DNA from: Dastarcus helophoroides
Lineage: Eukaryota; Arthropoda; Insecta; Coleoptera; Bothrideridae
Assembly: GCA_028583605.1 (NCBI GenBank)
Contig: CM053337.1
Coordinates: forward strand, 19,095,694 to 19,159,693
Length of the DNA stretch: 64,000 bases
Direction: 5' to 3'
The notes under the pieces were generated by a model. The model did no database searches and was not told the DNA's origin. It saw only the letters and a program-made list of their open reading frames with translations. The position numbers were made by a program, and so were the translations under genes. Below are positions 12,701-24,600 of the stretch, piece by piece; position 1 is the first letter of the stretch; the number at the start of each line of letters is the position of its first letter.

Positions 12701-15700
12701 ATAAGGTCGAAAATTCGATTTTTTTTTTAAATTTGGATTTTTTTTTTCGAAATTTCGACTTTTTTCCGAAATTCCGACTTTTTTTCTCGAAATTTCGGTC
12801 ATAATCACGGAATTTCGATATAAAACTCATATTTTCGACTTTTTCCTCGAAATTTCAACTTTAATCTCGAAATTTCTAAAAAAAGACCAAAATGTGCTAA
12901 TTAAAAATAGCAATTATTGAACGCATCCTACTACCAAATGTCAAGATTGTTGGGAAAGAGCAGTGAACTCTATAGAGTTCACTGGGAAAGAGGAATGGTG
13001 GACACAACTGTCATCTGCCTAATTTAAACATAGAGTATAGAAATTTCGAAAAAAAATTCGATATCAATCTCGGAATTTTAAGAAAAAGGTAGAAATTTCG
13101 AGAAAAAAGTCAAAATTTCGAGTGTAAAGTCGAAATTCCGAGTTTAAAGCCAAAATTTCAAGTTTAAATCCGAAATTTCAAGATTAAAGTCGAAATTTTG
13201 TGAAACAAAGTCGAATTTTCAAAAAAAAATCGAAATTTCGAGAGAAGTGTCGAAACTTTTAAACATATTTTTATATATATATAGCCGAAATTTCGACTTT
13301 ATCTATGAAAAAGTATAGTCTCTGTTTGTCCCTACTATATGCGTAAGCTAATATTTATACTGTGCTCATGGTTAGTAGTAAGTGCATTTCTGAGTGGCTA
13401 TGTTTTAGAAACGCCCTCCACGGAGCAGCACTTTTGTCGCAGAAGACACAGACTTCGACGAATGGAGGAAGCAAAAGCAGCTGCTGAAGCCGAAAGACCA
13501 GCTGGAATTGACCGATACGGTACGTAACCAAAATATTCCCCAAAACGCCATCTAACGGCGCCATCGCAGGAATTAAAAGAAGTTCTAGCGAAAGTCTTAG
13601 TCACCGCAAACCCCCAACAACCGGACAGCATCGTCGAATTCAACCACAGCAAAAGCGAATTCGTCCCAGTACCACCCCCAGGCAACATGATAGTCGTATA
13701 CGAACACATCGGAACCCAAATCCACAGAGAAACCGAAGAAGCTCGTAACCAACTGATCGAATTCGGATACGACCGTACCTCCTCTAATTTCCTGTGAGTA
13801 TCACGGACTAATTTTCCTCTTACAGCCGATACGTATTACGAGGAGGAATTCGAGGAAGAAGTGGTGGAAGAAGTACCGGAAGTAGTGGAGGAAGAAGAGG
13901 CAGCGCCTGCCGAAGAACCGGACTTTATAGACGAAGAGGACGAGGAGAAACCGCCAGAGCCGGAACCGGAGCCCGAACCGGAACCCGAAGGCGAAGGCGA
14001 AGGCGACGATGAACCGGCCACCGAAGGGGTACCGGAAGGCGCCCCCGCCCCTTCGGCGCCGAAGGGGAGACCGAGGAAGTTGACTAATCAGTTCAACTTT
14101 TGCGAGAGGGCGGCGTTAACCTACAACAATCCTTCTAGGGTAAGTTGTGGGTAATCGGCGCGAAAGTAATTTTTTTAATGCACTCGCTGAGGGTAATCCT
14201 ATTAGGTCGTTGCAGCGCTGCCAGTAGGATGCGGACATAAAAATAGATGGCGATAAACCGCGACTCGGGCTAAAAATTTTTGAAAAACGTTGATTGAAAT
14301 TTCGTCTTCTTGAAATTTTTAATGTTTTACTTCCTTCCGAAAACTATTGAAATTTTAAACTTATCGTTTTTTACAAAATTCAAATTTCCAAATCAAAAAC
14401 CTAAAATTATAGTAACAACATTGGTAGGGGACCGTGGTTCAGTGGTTCAGGCGTTGGACTACTAACTAAGAGAGCCGAGTTCGATTCCCACCGGCAGCTT
14501 CCGTTTTAAAAAGTGCTCTGGTTTCCAAGGTCGAGAAATAAGTATTCGAGGTAATAATAGGCAGCTGAAGCGTAGTGTTAGCCACAGTGGCTTCCTCGTA
14601 TGCCGTTGGGTCTTAGTAGTAGCAGGCTGTACCTGCTATGTCCCATAGCATTGTAATGCGCCCCCAAAAGGAGTCATTATTATTGTTATAAAAGTGTACA
14701 TTGTTGAACATCCTAGAGTCAAGATACCCAAACCATCCCCCCGCCGAAGGCCACCTTCAGCGGGCAAGTGTACCAGTGGGTCATCTACGACACCTATGCT
14801 AAAGATTACGAAGCCCAGATGTTGGAAAAGGAGCTGGAGAGGGAAAGAAAAGAAAAAGGGATGACCCCTATCGGGAAGCAGAGAGCGCCGCTGAAGAAGA
14901 GAGGTATGGGAAGGACGCAGCTCAGCGAGGCCGTTCAAGGCAGAGTATTGGAATGTTGGAGGGTGCTCGAGAGGATGATCAACCAAAACACCTATCTCGA
15001 CATAGCAAAAGGTAAATATTCAACCGAACAGCTACCATAGTCTACCACTTACTCACATTATAAGATTACAGGTACTGGGAGGATCCATCTGATGAGTTTC
15101 GCCAAGAGGAAGGAACGTTGCTCCCCCTTTGGAAATTCACATATGACAAGACGAAAAAGAACACGATAACGGACATAGAATGGAACCCTTACTACTACGA
15201 TCTCTTTGCCGTCTGTTTCGGGTTTTGTAAGTCTTTAAAGTTCTTGAGGGTGTCTCCCATTAGCATTTTCTCGAGTCGCTTTTTTTGAAGAAATCATCAG
15301 TTGCTTTTTTTGAAGAAATCATCAGTTGCTTTTTCCACAAGTCTAAATTTTCAGTTTTTTTATAGGTACTGGTTCAAACATGTTTTGATAAACTTTGAAA
15401 TTTTGGATTTTAGTGGATTTCATGAAACCTATCGAACAGGGAGCAGTTTGCATGTTCACGTTGAAAAATCCGTCGTACCCCGACTACATATGCATGACAG
15501 AATCTGGGGCGATGTGCGTGGCGATCCACCCCGAGTACCCCTACATGGTAGTGGTTGGTCTTTACGATGGGAGCGTTTTAGTGTTCAATATTCAACAAAC
15601 TTGCAAAATACCAGCCTACAGGAGTAATAACATGACGAATAAGCACAGAGGCATAGTTTGGGAGGTAACTACGAAATCTAGAGCGTTTATAGTTTGTACA

Positions 15701-18700
15701 AAGGCAATTTGTAGGTGAAATGGGCCAAAAATTTACCAGATGGAGAAATGAACTTCTACTCGGTGGCCTCAGATGGTAAAGTCAACAATTGGGTACTAAT
15801 GCAAAACGATTTGGCAGTTTCTACGATCATCAACGTTTACATTCAGATGGACCCAATGCCTGGCCCTGATGGTACCCTTATACGTATGAAAGGTAAATCA
15901 AAGGTTTTTGATTATTGCAATTCAGAGACAACCGCGGTCAAAATTATTTGTTCCCAAATTCCAACAAAACAAAATTTCTAGTTTAAACTGAAACATTTCA
16001 AAAAAATTCTGGGTACATAAAAATTCGAAAAAAATCTTAATTTGTGAAATTGTGAATTTAAATCAAGATATCGAAATTAGAATTGAATTTTCGGAATATA
16101 GATATTGAGTTGACGTCAAAATGTTGATAAAAAATTTTAGGATAACAAAAATTTCGGAAAAACCTCGTATTATAACTTCAAATTTTAAAATTGGTACTTC
16201 GATGAAATCGGGACTGGTCGACGAACGAATAATTTTCAGGTTGCCTGGCGTGCGTTTGCTTCCATCCGACGGACCCCTCCATCTACTTGGTGGGCGCCGA
16301 AATCGGCCATATCTTCAAATGCAGCACCGCCTACAGCTCCGTCTATCTCTTCACGTATTACGCCCATCATTTGCCCCCTTACAGGATCGACTTTAATAAG
16401 TTCAATCATGACATTTTCATTTCGTGTAGCGCCGACTGGAGGATAAAAATTTGGGAGGATTGCAGAGCGTGAGTATCGCCCTTGATCCTGCTGACGGTGA
16501 TGCTTGACGCTTCTTGAATGAATTAGAAATTGGTCTAGTTCAGGGGTGGCCAACACGTCGACTGCAAAGTTTTGAAAGTAGCCAAACTATTTTGCTTTCA
16601 CTTAAATTTAAAATTGTTGCACTAAGAAAATTTTGAAAAATCCTAAAATCGTTCATAGTTGCTCACAGACTATATTTTGTAGAATAAGTGGTTTCTAAGG
16701 TATAAAAGTTTGGCCACACCTGGTCTAGTTGGAATTGCAGCTTCCAGCTTTCAAGAACTTTTAATTCGTTCATTTTAGTGACCCCTTGTTCGTTTTTGAT
16801 GTTGGAGCTTGCGTGGGGGACGTCAAATGGGCGCCATACTCGTCGACGGTGTTCGCCGCCGTCACCACCGAGGGTAAAGTCTACGTTTTCGACCTCAACA
16901 TCAACAAATATAAGCCGGTTTGCGTCCAAGCTATAGTTTCAAAAAAGAAGAACAAATTAACCAGGATAACCTTCAATTACAAGCTGCCGATACTAATTGT
17001 TGGAGATGACAAGTATGAAACCGTAGACAGTTATATTTTTTTGATTAATTGACGTAATTTGTCAATTAAATGTTCTATAATCTTATACAGAAAAGGAAAA
17101 ATTTTCATTATTCATGTAAAACGCTAAGAATTGTCCCTTCCATTGTTTTCTATGGCCGCTGAACATATTCCTCTACTTTGACGCAGCATGCTCGTATCTT
17201 CCAGTTTAGATGTTAGAAAAAATTCCTCGAGAGTTTTACAACAGACTGGAATATTGTTTAGCACAGTCTGGCGGCCTATTTGAACTCATCTCATATTGTA
17301 ATATTTAAAAAGTTATTTTGTTATATTCTTCATTAGAATTATTACTTATTTTGTTTAAAAAATCTCGTTTATTTATTTTGGTTATCAAGGAATATCAGTT
17401 TTATTTTGCCTCAGACGTTGATTAAATCCACGCACTAAAAGAACAAACAGCATGTGGTACGCAAATTTTAATAAAATTGTTGCCTGCCAGCAGTAATCCC
17501 GTAACAAAACACGTTAGAAGCTGTGATGTACTTACTACTGAAATCTCCACCAGCACCGATCGCTGCGCTCTGCGTTGAATTGTTTACACCGGTGTAGGAG
17601 AATACAAGCGCCGCCCATCTATCCCACTATTAGCTTTCAATGTTAAATCTCTCATTAACATTCTCCCTATGGACAGTGTTTGACTTTCCTGACGTGTATA
17701 CAAGCAATGCCACAATATAACTATGTAAAATTATTTGGTATCTCGGAAACGACTCTAACAATTTGGATAAAATTTTCTTTTTGGTTAAATTTTTGCTTTA
17801 AAAGTCCATTAATCTTGATGTCTTTTCTGAAAACACGCGATTTTTCACAAAAAATAACATTTCTTTTTTAGCCATCTCGTAGCGCGTAGCGGTACTTGCA
17901 TTGGATGTTGGAATACTGCTGCAGAGATGGCGCTGACGTCTTACGTCGAGTATCTTTCGCACTGCCTGCCGCTCTATCTTACCTAAGACGGCCGTGGCAC
18001 TGGATTTTGGGCTAGCGGCCGTAGCGAGATAATGTTGATGTCTTACGTCGTGTATCAGCCAAAGACTATGCAGAAAACTGCTCTCGTAACGTAAAATTAA
18101 TGCGAAAAATCTGTATTTGTAGATAAAAATTGCAAAATCGAGAAAAAAATTCAAAAATAAAAACTTCGAGCGCCTTGTTACTGAATATTTAAAGCGACCG
18201 TACTGATGAGACCAAGGAAGACCAAAATTGTTGGTTGTGAATACTATCAACTTCGTTCGACAATTTTATTACAGAACATTCATTTGAGATTATTTGTTAA
18301 GTTTAACATACCCAAACGCATGTCACGCCGAGGGCGCTTGTATTTAGCGACGTTTACTATAATGCAAACGAGAGACTAAATAGACTGAACCTAACACGGT
18401 AAGCAGTGAAGCCAGTTGAAAGCCTGGCGAAAGCCTAGCTCCATCTAGCTCGCAATGCCCTCTTATTATTTGACAGACCTTTGCGAAGATAACATCGGTT
18501 TTTTTTAAAGAAAATGGGCTGAAATATGGGGAAGTGTATTGTGGATCATTGTTGAAACCTCAGTTAACACATTAGTGAAGGAAAATCAAGAGTTTCATTC
18601 TTTGGGTAGGTAAAAATAAAATATATAAATATTCCATTATCGGCGTGCGCGCGTCGCCATTTCACTGCAATCATGACGTGTTTACAGCACCGGCTTAACA

Positions 18701-19267
18701 ATATTGTACACAGGCGTCGCGTATTGAAAGAAAATTATTTTACTGTTAAACCAAGATGTCTTTGAAAATAGTTCTCCTGAACTTTTACCAAAAAGCACTT
18801 ATAAAAATTATCCTATTGGTCCAAAAGCCCCTAATTCTAAAGTTTCATCTAAATCGTTACGCGGCAAGTTTCGTATTTATAAATTTTACTTAATCCGACC
18901 ATATCAAAGAGTAGTTGAATGCACCTCCCCACTTCCCCGGATTTTAGCTTCAACTGTACGCATGAGACAACATTGAAACGTTCAGTCTATTTAGTCTCTG
19001 ATGCAAACCAATTAATAGAACTTCATTGAAGTTCACAGAAGTTGCATCGTACTGTTGGTAACCGGTAACCTGACGCATTTTTTCAGGGGATGTACAACGA
19101 CTTTAAAATTGTCGCCCAATTTGAGGTTACCATGCAAGCCGCCTAAGAAGCAAATGCATTTGGATCAGTACACGTTACAGTGTATGAAACTGGACAAGTT
19201 GTTGTCATTAGTAAGGGAGCCCCCAACGTTGAATCTACCACAGGATACAGCCGGTTTAGAAGACTAA
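6748..19267 (+). CDS. DNAI1: Axonemal dynein intermediate chain 1 (outer arm), 11 exons
   Basis: Intermediate chain of the outer dynein arm of motile cilia and sperm flagella, which helps dock the motor on the axoneme. Coding exons: 6748-6777, 13409-13519, 13570-13774, 13826-14139, 14717-15011, 15065-15226, 15414-15664, 15715-15892, 16240-16468, 16779-17012 and 19087-19267. All phases agree and give 729 residues; human DNAI1 is about 700. Recognisable parts, in order, are a basic Pro-rich start ([10 protein letters not shown]), DEW and DQLELTD, an acidic Glu/Pro-Glu tract, [11 protein letters not shown] and [24 protein letters not shown], then the WD40 propeller ([46 protein letters not shown]). 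The end is [18 protein letters not shown] and [11 protein letters not shown], like DNAI1 rather than DNAI2. Exon 1 is inferred from phase and composition. An alternative ATG at 13339 with a different splice would give a shorter N-terminus. Confidence 0.9.
6778..7417. other. DNAI1 intron 1, non-satellite part
   Basis: Intron sequence between the GTAAGT donor at 6778 and the satellite block. The phrase TAGGGATGGGCAAACC near 6851 resembles a hAT end, but no partner end was found. No exon signal is seen. Confidence 0.4.
7418..12900. repeat. CGAAATTTCG-core satellite filling DNAI1 intron 1
   Basis: Several hundred degenerate copies of a unit close to CTCGAAATTTCGACTTTTTT, about 20 bp, on the pyrimidine strand. 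Each unit holds the palindrome CGAAATTTCG. The left edge at 7418 reads TAC.AGAGCGTAGAAAGGACA, matching the inverted terminal repeat of the satellite block at 48048-49901. Variants of GTTACAAAGGCGTAGAAAGG recur inside near 7763, 7911, 9021, 9221, 9652 and 9895, so the array seems built of several concatenated element ends. All open frames here read as [17 protein letters not shown] peptides and are artefacts. Confidence 0.9.
12901..13020. repeat. Spacer shared with the satellite in ODC intron 2
   Basis: A 90-120-bp unique stretch containing AGCAATTATTGAACGCA, TCAAGATTGTTGGGAAAGAG and CAACTGTCATCTGCCTAATT. The same stretch occurs at 36911-37020, again between pyrimidine-strand and purine-strand satellite. 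It marks both satellite blocks as copies of one composite unit. Confidence 0.8.
12961..12984. mobile_element. 24-bp palindromic insertion with 8-bp duplication (hAT-like remnant)
   Basis: A perfect 24-bp palindrome with half-site CAGTGAACTCTA, flanked directly by GGAAAGAG at 12953-12960 and again at 12985-12992. The related spacer at 36911-37020 has a single GGAAAGAG (36972-36979) and no palindrome, so it preserves the empty site. CAG-starting inverted ends and an 8-bp duplication are hAT hallmarks. I infer an element that has lost everything but 12 bp at each end. Confidence 0.75.
13021..13310. repeat. Satellite in inverted orientation
   Basis: The satellite continues in the opposite orientation (AAAGTCGAAATTTCGAG units) up to just before DNAI1 exon 2. 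This mirrors the arrangement after the matching spacer at 37020-37260. Confidence 0.75.
14427..14693 (+). mobile_element. tRNA-derived SINE in DNAI1 intron 4
   Basis: The head starts GGGGACCG and carries an A box (TGGTTCAGTGG, 14435-14445) and a B box (GAGTTCGATTCCC, 14477-14489) with tRNA-like spacing. A roughly 190-bp tRNA-unrelated body follows, then a TTATTATTG-type tail. The body shows it is a SINE and not a functional tRNA. A possible short flanking duplication (ACATTG) is weak. It lies in sense orientation within the intron 14140-14716. Confidence 0.8.
16541..16722. mobile_element. hAT-type MITE in DNAI1 intron 9
   Basis: 182 bp bounded by CAGGGGTGGCCAAC and its near reverse complement GTTTGGCCACACCTG. 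It is flanked on both sides by the 8-bp duplication GTCTAGTT (16533-16540 and 16723-16730). No coding capacity. The CAG ends and 8-bp duplication place it with hAT elements. Confidence 0.9.
17013..18369. other. DNAI1 intron 10, first part
   Basis: Intron DNA of mixed composition with a GC-richer patch near 17870-18050 containing repeated TCTTACGTCG words (about 17937 and 18038). No convincing exon, RNA or element boundary is seen. Confidence 0.4.
18370..19000. mobile_element. Non-autonomous hAT-type element in DNAI1 intron 10
   Basis: 631 bp with inverted ends sharing GAGACTAAATAGACTGAAC. The right end reads CAGAGACT in reverse complement; the left has GAGAGACT. The 8-bp duplication ATGCAAAC flanks it at 18362-18369 and 19001-19008. 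The interior has no transposase frame, so the element is non-autonomous. Confidence 0.85.
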
Positions 19268-19375
19268 AGCATACATGTGCGATTCTAAAAATATTAAGTA
19301 CAAGTGTGTGTTTTTATCTTATTTTATTTTTTTTTCTAAAAAGAAAAAATATTGAAAGTAGGAGTATATATTTAT

Positions 19376-19381
19376 AATAAA
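19376..19381 (+). terminator. DNAI1 polyadenylation signal
   Basis: AATAAA 109 bp after the DNAI1 stop codon, in an AT-rich context. It is the first canonical signal downstream. Confidence 0.6.
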
Positions 19382-20188
19382 TTATTTTAAAACGCTTTCG
19401 TGTATTGATTTTCCAAACTGAGCCGATTTTACGTACAATTTTTGTTTGAAATTTTTACTTACTTTTTGTATTTTTAAGTAAACAGCCCAATTTTTTTTAA
19501 AATCTCTGCTTTTCTTCAAAATTGTTTTTTTTTTAATTTAATCAATTCAAAAGCGTTGTTCCAAAATTCCCATTTTTTTTATTTTCATTTTTTCTAAATT
19601 TTCATTTCCAAATTTTCATTTCCAAATTTTCATTTCCAAATTTTCATTTTTTTCCAAATTTTCAATGTTTCCAAATTTAAATTTTTTTCACAACTTTTCT
19701 TTTAAATTTTAGTTTTTTTTCTAGAATTTTATTTTTGTTGTTGAAAGTTTCGACTTTTTTTTAAATTTTCATGTTTTTTATAGAATTTTCGACTTTTTTT
19801 TTTGAAAATTTCGGCTTTTTTAAAAATGTTCCAAAATTGTGATTTGGTTTTTGAAGATTTCGACTTTGTCCAAAATTGTGGCTTCCTTTAAATTTTCACT
19901 TTTAATAATTTCGATTTTGCCGAAATTATTTCGAAATTTCCACTTTTTTTCTTTTTGAAGAGAAATAAAAATCTTAAGGAAAAGATACGAATTTTAACCA
20001 CCACAATTTTAAAAAAATCGACAACAAAATTTTGGTAAAAATATTATAGCTTCGATCAAAACGTTAAAAAAAAACCAGAAAATGAAATTTGATGAAATAA
20101 GATGTAGATTTTTCTAAATATTTCGAAAGGTAAGTTCAAATTTTGGAAAGAATGTCTAAATTTAAAGTTTAACTTTACCTTTGGAAGA
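19382..20188. repeat. AT-rich DNA with short CCAAATTTTCATTT repeats
   Basis: Low-complexity sequence. Near 19590-19660 a 13-16-bp word, TTTCCAAATTTTCA, is repeated head to tail. Satellite-like TTTCGACTTT words follow. No gene is seen. Confidence 0.5.
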
Positions 20189-20464
20189 GTAAATTGAAAT
20201 GCAACACTTGTCCCCTGAAATCAAGAAAAATTTAAAAAACACAACAGTTCTAACTCGCCAACCACAGCTCTAACAGCCAAGCTATCATCTTCAGAGAGAT
20301 AGTAGTAGAGTAGTAGAGATAGTTTCTAACTGAAGATGATAGCTTGGCTGTCGAAACGCACCAGAGCAACCTTTGTTATGTTTTTTAATCTTTCTTGGTT
20401 TCAGGGGACAAGTTTTGTATTTCAATTTTAAGATAACCAAGGACCAATCCGTTTCACCAAAATT
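20189..20464. mobile_element. Fold-back element made of Penelope-type ends
   Basis: Left arm from AACACTTGTCCCCTGAAATC, right arm ending ACCAAGGACCAATCCGTTTC. Between them CTGAAGATGATAGCTTGGCT is followed by GTCGAAACGC, a hammerhead-like core. The structure is the same as at 1541-1815 and there is no coding interior. Confidence 0.7.
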
Positions 20465-20499
20465 TAGAGGAGTAGATACCAATCCGTTCCATCAAAATT

Positions 20500-21640
20500 T
20501 AGAAAAGTATTTTGAATTGAAACTTCATATTTGAATATGGCCAGTGGCGGCTCGCTTATAGGCACCATGGCACTGCAGCACCCCCAATTCCGTTTACATA
20601 TTTTTTCCAAAATTTTCTGAAGACTTTATCTTAAACAATTTTTTTTGTAGAAATTTTCCCTCATTTCTTTTTATAGAAATTTAAAGTTACTCTCACGAAG
20701 TTTCCAAAGTCTATTTTATTTTACATTTTGTTCAAAAACGCATTTTTAAAAACCAAATTTTGCGAACACTTTAAAGAAGAAATTAATCTTTCGAGAAAGA
20801 ATTGAAATTTTGAAAAAAAAACCTCAAATTACTCTAAATAAGTTAAAATTTTGAAAAAAATAATTAAAATGTCAAGAAAAATTCCAGCTCTTTTCGCATT
20901 TTGATGTTCCTCTTTAAAAAATTAATACCGAATCTTTGAGATTTTATCGGTAATATCAATTTCGACCTTTTTATAAAAATTGAAATACAAATCTTGTCCC
21001 CTGAAATCAAAAAAGATTAAGAAACACAACAAAGATTGCTCTATTTTTAGTTTTAGTTTAGTGTTTTTTAATCTTTTTTGATTTCAGGAGACAAGATTTG
21101 TATTTCAATTTTTGAAGATAACCAAGGACCAGTCCGTTCCACCAAAATTTCGAAGAGTAGATATTTTGAATTTAAACCTCATATTTGAATATAACCACTG
21201 GCGGCTCGCTTATAGGCACCATGGCACTGCAGCACCCCCAATTCCGTTTACACATTTTTCCCAAAATTTTCTGAAGACGTTTTTTTAAACAATCTTTTTT
21301 TGTAGACATTTTTCCTCATTTTTTTAATAGAAATTTGAAGTTTCTCTCACGAAGTTTCCAAAGTCTATTTTATTTTCAATTTTGATCAAAAACGCATTTT
21401 TAAAAACCAAATTTTGCGAACATTTTAAAATAAGAAATCAATCTTTCGAGAAGGAATTAACATTTTTGAGAAAAAAAAACCCAAATTACTCTAAAAAAGT
21501 TAAAATTTTGAAAAAATAATTAAAATGTCAAGAAAAAATCGAAATCCAGCTCTTTTCGCATTTTGATGTTTCTCTTTAAAAAATTGATACTGAAACTTCG
21601 AGTTTTTATCTGACATCTCAATTTCGACCTTTTCATAAAC
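20500..21640. repeat. Two units of a ~650-bp tandem repeat
   Basis: GGCGGCTCGCTTATAGGCAC occurs near 20547 and 21199, with long similar flanks, so the period is about 650 bp. Each unit ends in a Penelope-type terminal fragment. The fragment at 20974-21152 is itself a fold-back, without the ribozyme core. The second half of the unit is homologous to the ~490-bp units that follow. Confidence 0.75.
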
Positions 21641-24600
21641 ACTGAAATACAAATCTTCTCCCCTGAAACCAAAAAAGATTAAAAAACACAACAAAAGTTG
21701 CTCTATTTTTAAAGCAGTCCGTTCCCCTCAAAAAAAGAGAACTTTTTATATAGAAATTTGAGTTTCTTCTAATATTTCGATTTTTTTAGGAATATTTTAT
21801 ATAAATAAATTTTCTCGAAATTTCTACTTTTCCTGCAAATTTTGTCCTTAAGACTTCTTTTAGAAATTTCAAAAATGAAAAAAATGTCGCAGTTTCGAAT
21901 CGAATTAAAACTGAAAATTTCGAAAAAGAAATCAATTTTTCGAGAAGGAAGTGAAATCTTGAGAAAAAAAACCTCAAATTTCTCTAAAAATGTTAAAATT
22001 TTGAGAAAATAATTAAAATATCAAGAGCAAATTTAAATCCAGCTTCTTTCGCATTTTGATGTTTTTCTTTAAAGAATTAATATGGAATCTTCGAGTTTCC
22101 ATCTGAAATCTCAACTTCTACCTTTTAATAAACATTGAAATACAAATCTTGTCCCCTGAAATCAAAAAAGATTAAAAAAACACAACAAAAGTTGTTCTAT
22201 TTTTAGAGCAGTCCGTTCCCCTCAAAAAAAGAGAACTTTTTATATAGAAATTTGAGCTTCTTCTAATATGTCGATTTTTTTTAGGAATATTTTGTATAAA
22301 TAAATTTTCTCGAAATTTCTACTTTTCCTGCAAATTTTGTCCTTAAGACTTCTTTTAGAAATTTCAAAAATGAAAAAAATGTCGCAGTTTCGAATCGAAT
22401 TAAAACTGAAAATTTCGAAAAAGAAATCAATTTTTCGAGAAGGAATTGAAATCTTGAGAAAAAAAAACCTCAAATTTCTCTAAAATGTTAAAATTTTGAG
22501 AAAATAATTAAAATGTCAAGAGCAAATTTAAATCCAGCTTCTTTCGCATTTTGATGTTTTTCTTTAAAGAATTAATATCGAATCTTCGAGTTTCCATCTG
22601 AAATCTCAACTTCTACCTTTTTATAAACATTGAAATACAAATCTTGTCCCCTGAAATCAAAAAAGATTAAAAAAACACAACAAAAGTTGTTCTATTTTTA
22701 GAGCAGTCCGTTCCCCTCAAAAAAAGAGAACTTTTTATATAGAAATTTGAGTTTCTTCTAATATTTCGGTTTTTTTTAGGAATATTTTATATAAATAAAT
22801 TTTCTCGAAATTTCTACTTTTCCTGCAAATTTTGTCCTTAAGACTTCTTTTAGAAATTTCAAAAATAAAAAAAACGTCGCAGTTTCGAATCGAATTAAAA
22901 CTGAAAATTTCGAAAAAGAAATCAGTTTTTCGAGAAGGAATTGAAATTTTGAGAAAAAAAAACTTCAAATTTCTCTAAAAATGTTAAAATTTTGAGAAAA
23001 TAATTAAAATGTCTAATCTAAATTCAGTTCTTTTTGCATTTTGATGTTTCTCTTTAAAAAATTAATATCGAATCTTCGAGTTTCCATCTGAAATCTCAAC
23101 TTCTACCTTTTTATAAACATTGAAATACAAATCTTGTCCCCTGAAATCAAGAAAGAATAAAAAAACACAACAAAAGTTGCTCTATTTTTAGAGCAGTCCG
23201 TTCCCCTCAAAAAAAGAGAACTTTTTATATAGAAATTTGAGTTTCTTCTAATATTTCGATTTTTTTTAGGAATATTTTATATAAATAAATTTTCTCGAAA
23301 TTTCTACTTTTCCTGCAAATTTTGTCCTTAAGACTTCTTTCAGAAATTTCAAAAATGAAAAAAATGTCGCAGTTTCGAATCGAATTAAAACTGAAAATTT
23401 CGAAAAAGAAATCAGTTTTTCCAGAAGGAATTGAAATTTTGAGAAAAAAAACTTCAAATTTCTCTAAAAATGTTAAAATTTTGAGAAAATAATTGAAATG
23501 TCTAATCTAAATCCAGCTCTTTTCGCATTTCGATGTTTCTCTTTAAAAAATGAATATCGAATCTTCGAGTTTCTATCTGAAGTCTCAATTTCGACCTTTT
23601 TATAAATATTAAAATACAAATCTTGTCCCCTGAAACCAAAAAAGATTTAAAAAACACAACAAAGGTTGCTCTATTTTTAGAGCAGTCCGTTCCCCTCAAA
23701 AAAGAGAACTTTTTATATAGAAATTTGAGTTTTTTCTAATATTTCGATTTTTTTTAGGAATATTTTATATAAATAAATTTTCTCGTAATTTCTACTTTTC
23801 CTGCAAATTTTGTCCTTAAGACTTCTTTTAGAAATTTCAAAAATAAAGAAAACGTCGCAGTTTCGAATCGAATTAAAACTAAAAATTTCGAAAAAGAAAT
23901 CAATTTTTCGAGAAGGAAGTGAAATCTTGAGAAAAAAACCTCAAATTTCTCTAAAAATGTTAAAATTTTGAGAAAATAATTAAAATGTCAAGAGCAAATT
24001 TAAATCCAGCTTCTTTCGCATTTTGATGTTTTTCTTTAAAGAATTAATATCGAATCTTCGAGTTTCCATCTGAAATCTCAACTTCTACCTTTTTATAAAC
24101 ATTAAAATACAAATCTTGTCCCCTGAAATCAAAAAAGATTAAAAAAACACAACAAAAGTTGTTCTATTTTTAGAGCAGTCCGTTCCCCTCAAAAAAAGAG
24201 AACTTTTTATATAGAAATTTGAGTTTCTTCTAATATTTCGATTTTTTTAGGAATATTTTATATAAATAAATTTTCTCGAAATTTCTACTTTTCCTGCAAA
24301 TTTTGTCCTTAAGACTTCTTTTAGAAATTTCAAAAATAAAAAAACGTCGCAGTTTCGAATCGAATTAAAACTAAAAATTTCGAAAAAGAAATCAATTTTT
24401 CGAGAAGGAATTGAAATCTTGAGAAAAAAAACCTCAAATTTCTCTAAAAATGTTAACATTTTGAGAAAATAATTAAAATGTCAAGAGCAAATTTAAATCC
24501 AGCTTCTTTCGCATTTTGATGTTTTTCTTTAAAGAATTAATATCGAATATTCGAGTTTCCATCTGAAATCTCAACTTCTACCTTTTTATAAACATTGAAA

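Noticed and set aside
13339..13527. Open frame [14 protein letters not shown]... as a secreted protein
   Set aside because: It overlaps DNAI1 exon 2 in a different frame; the DNAI1 frame there matches the family (DEW, DQLELTD). The hydrophobic part is intronic.
13836..14021. Minus-strand Ser/Gly-repeat frame
   Set aside because: Antisense of the DNAI1 acidic Glu/Pro-Glu tract.
14427..14505. Functional tRNA gene
   Set aside because: A and B boxes are present, but the sequence is fused to a long body with a repeated tail and no clean acceptor stem pairing was seen; a SINE explains it better.
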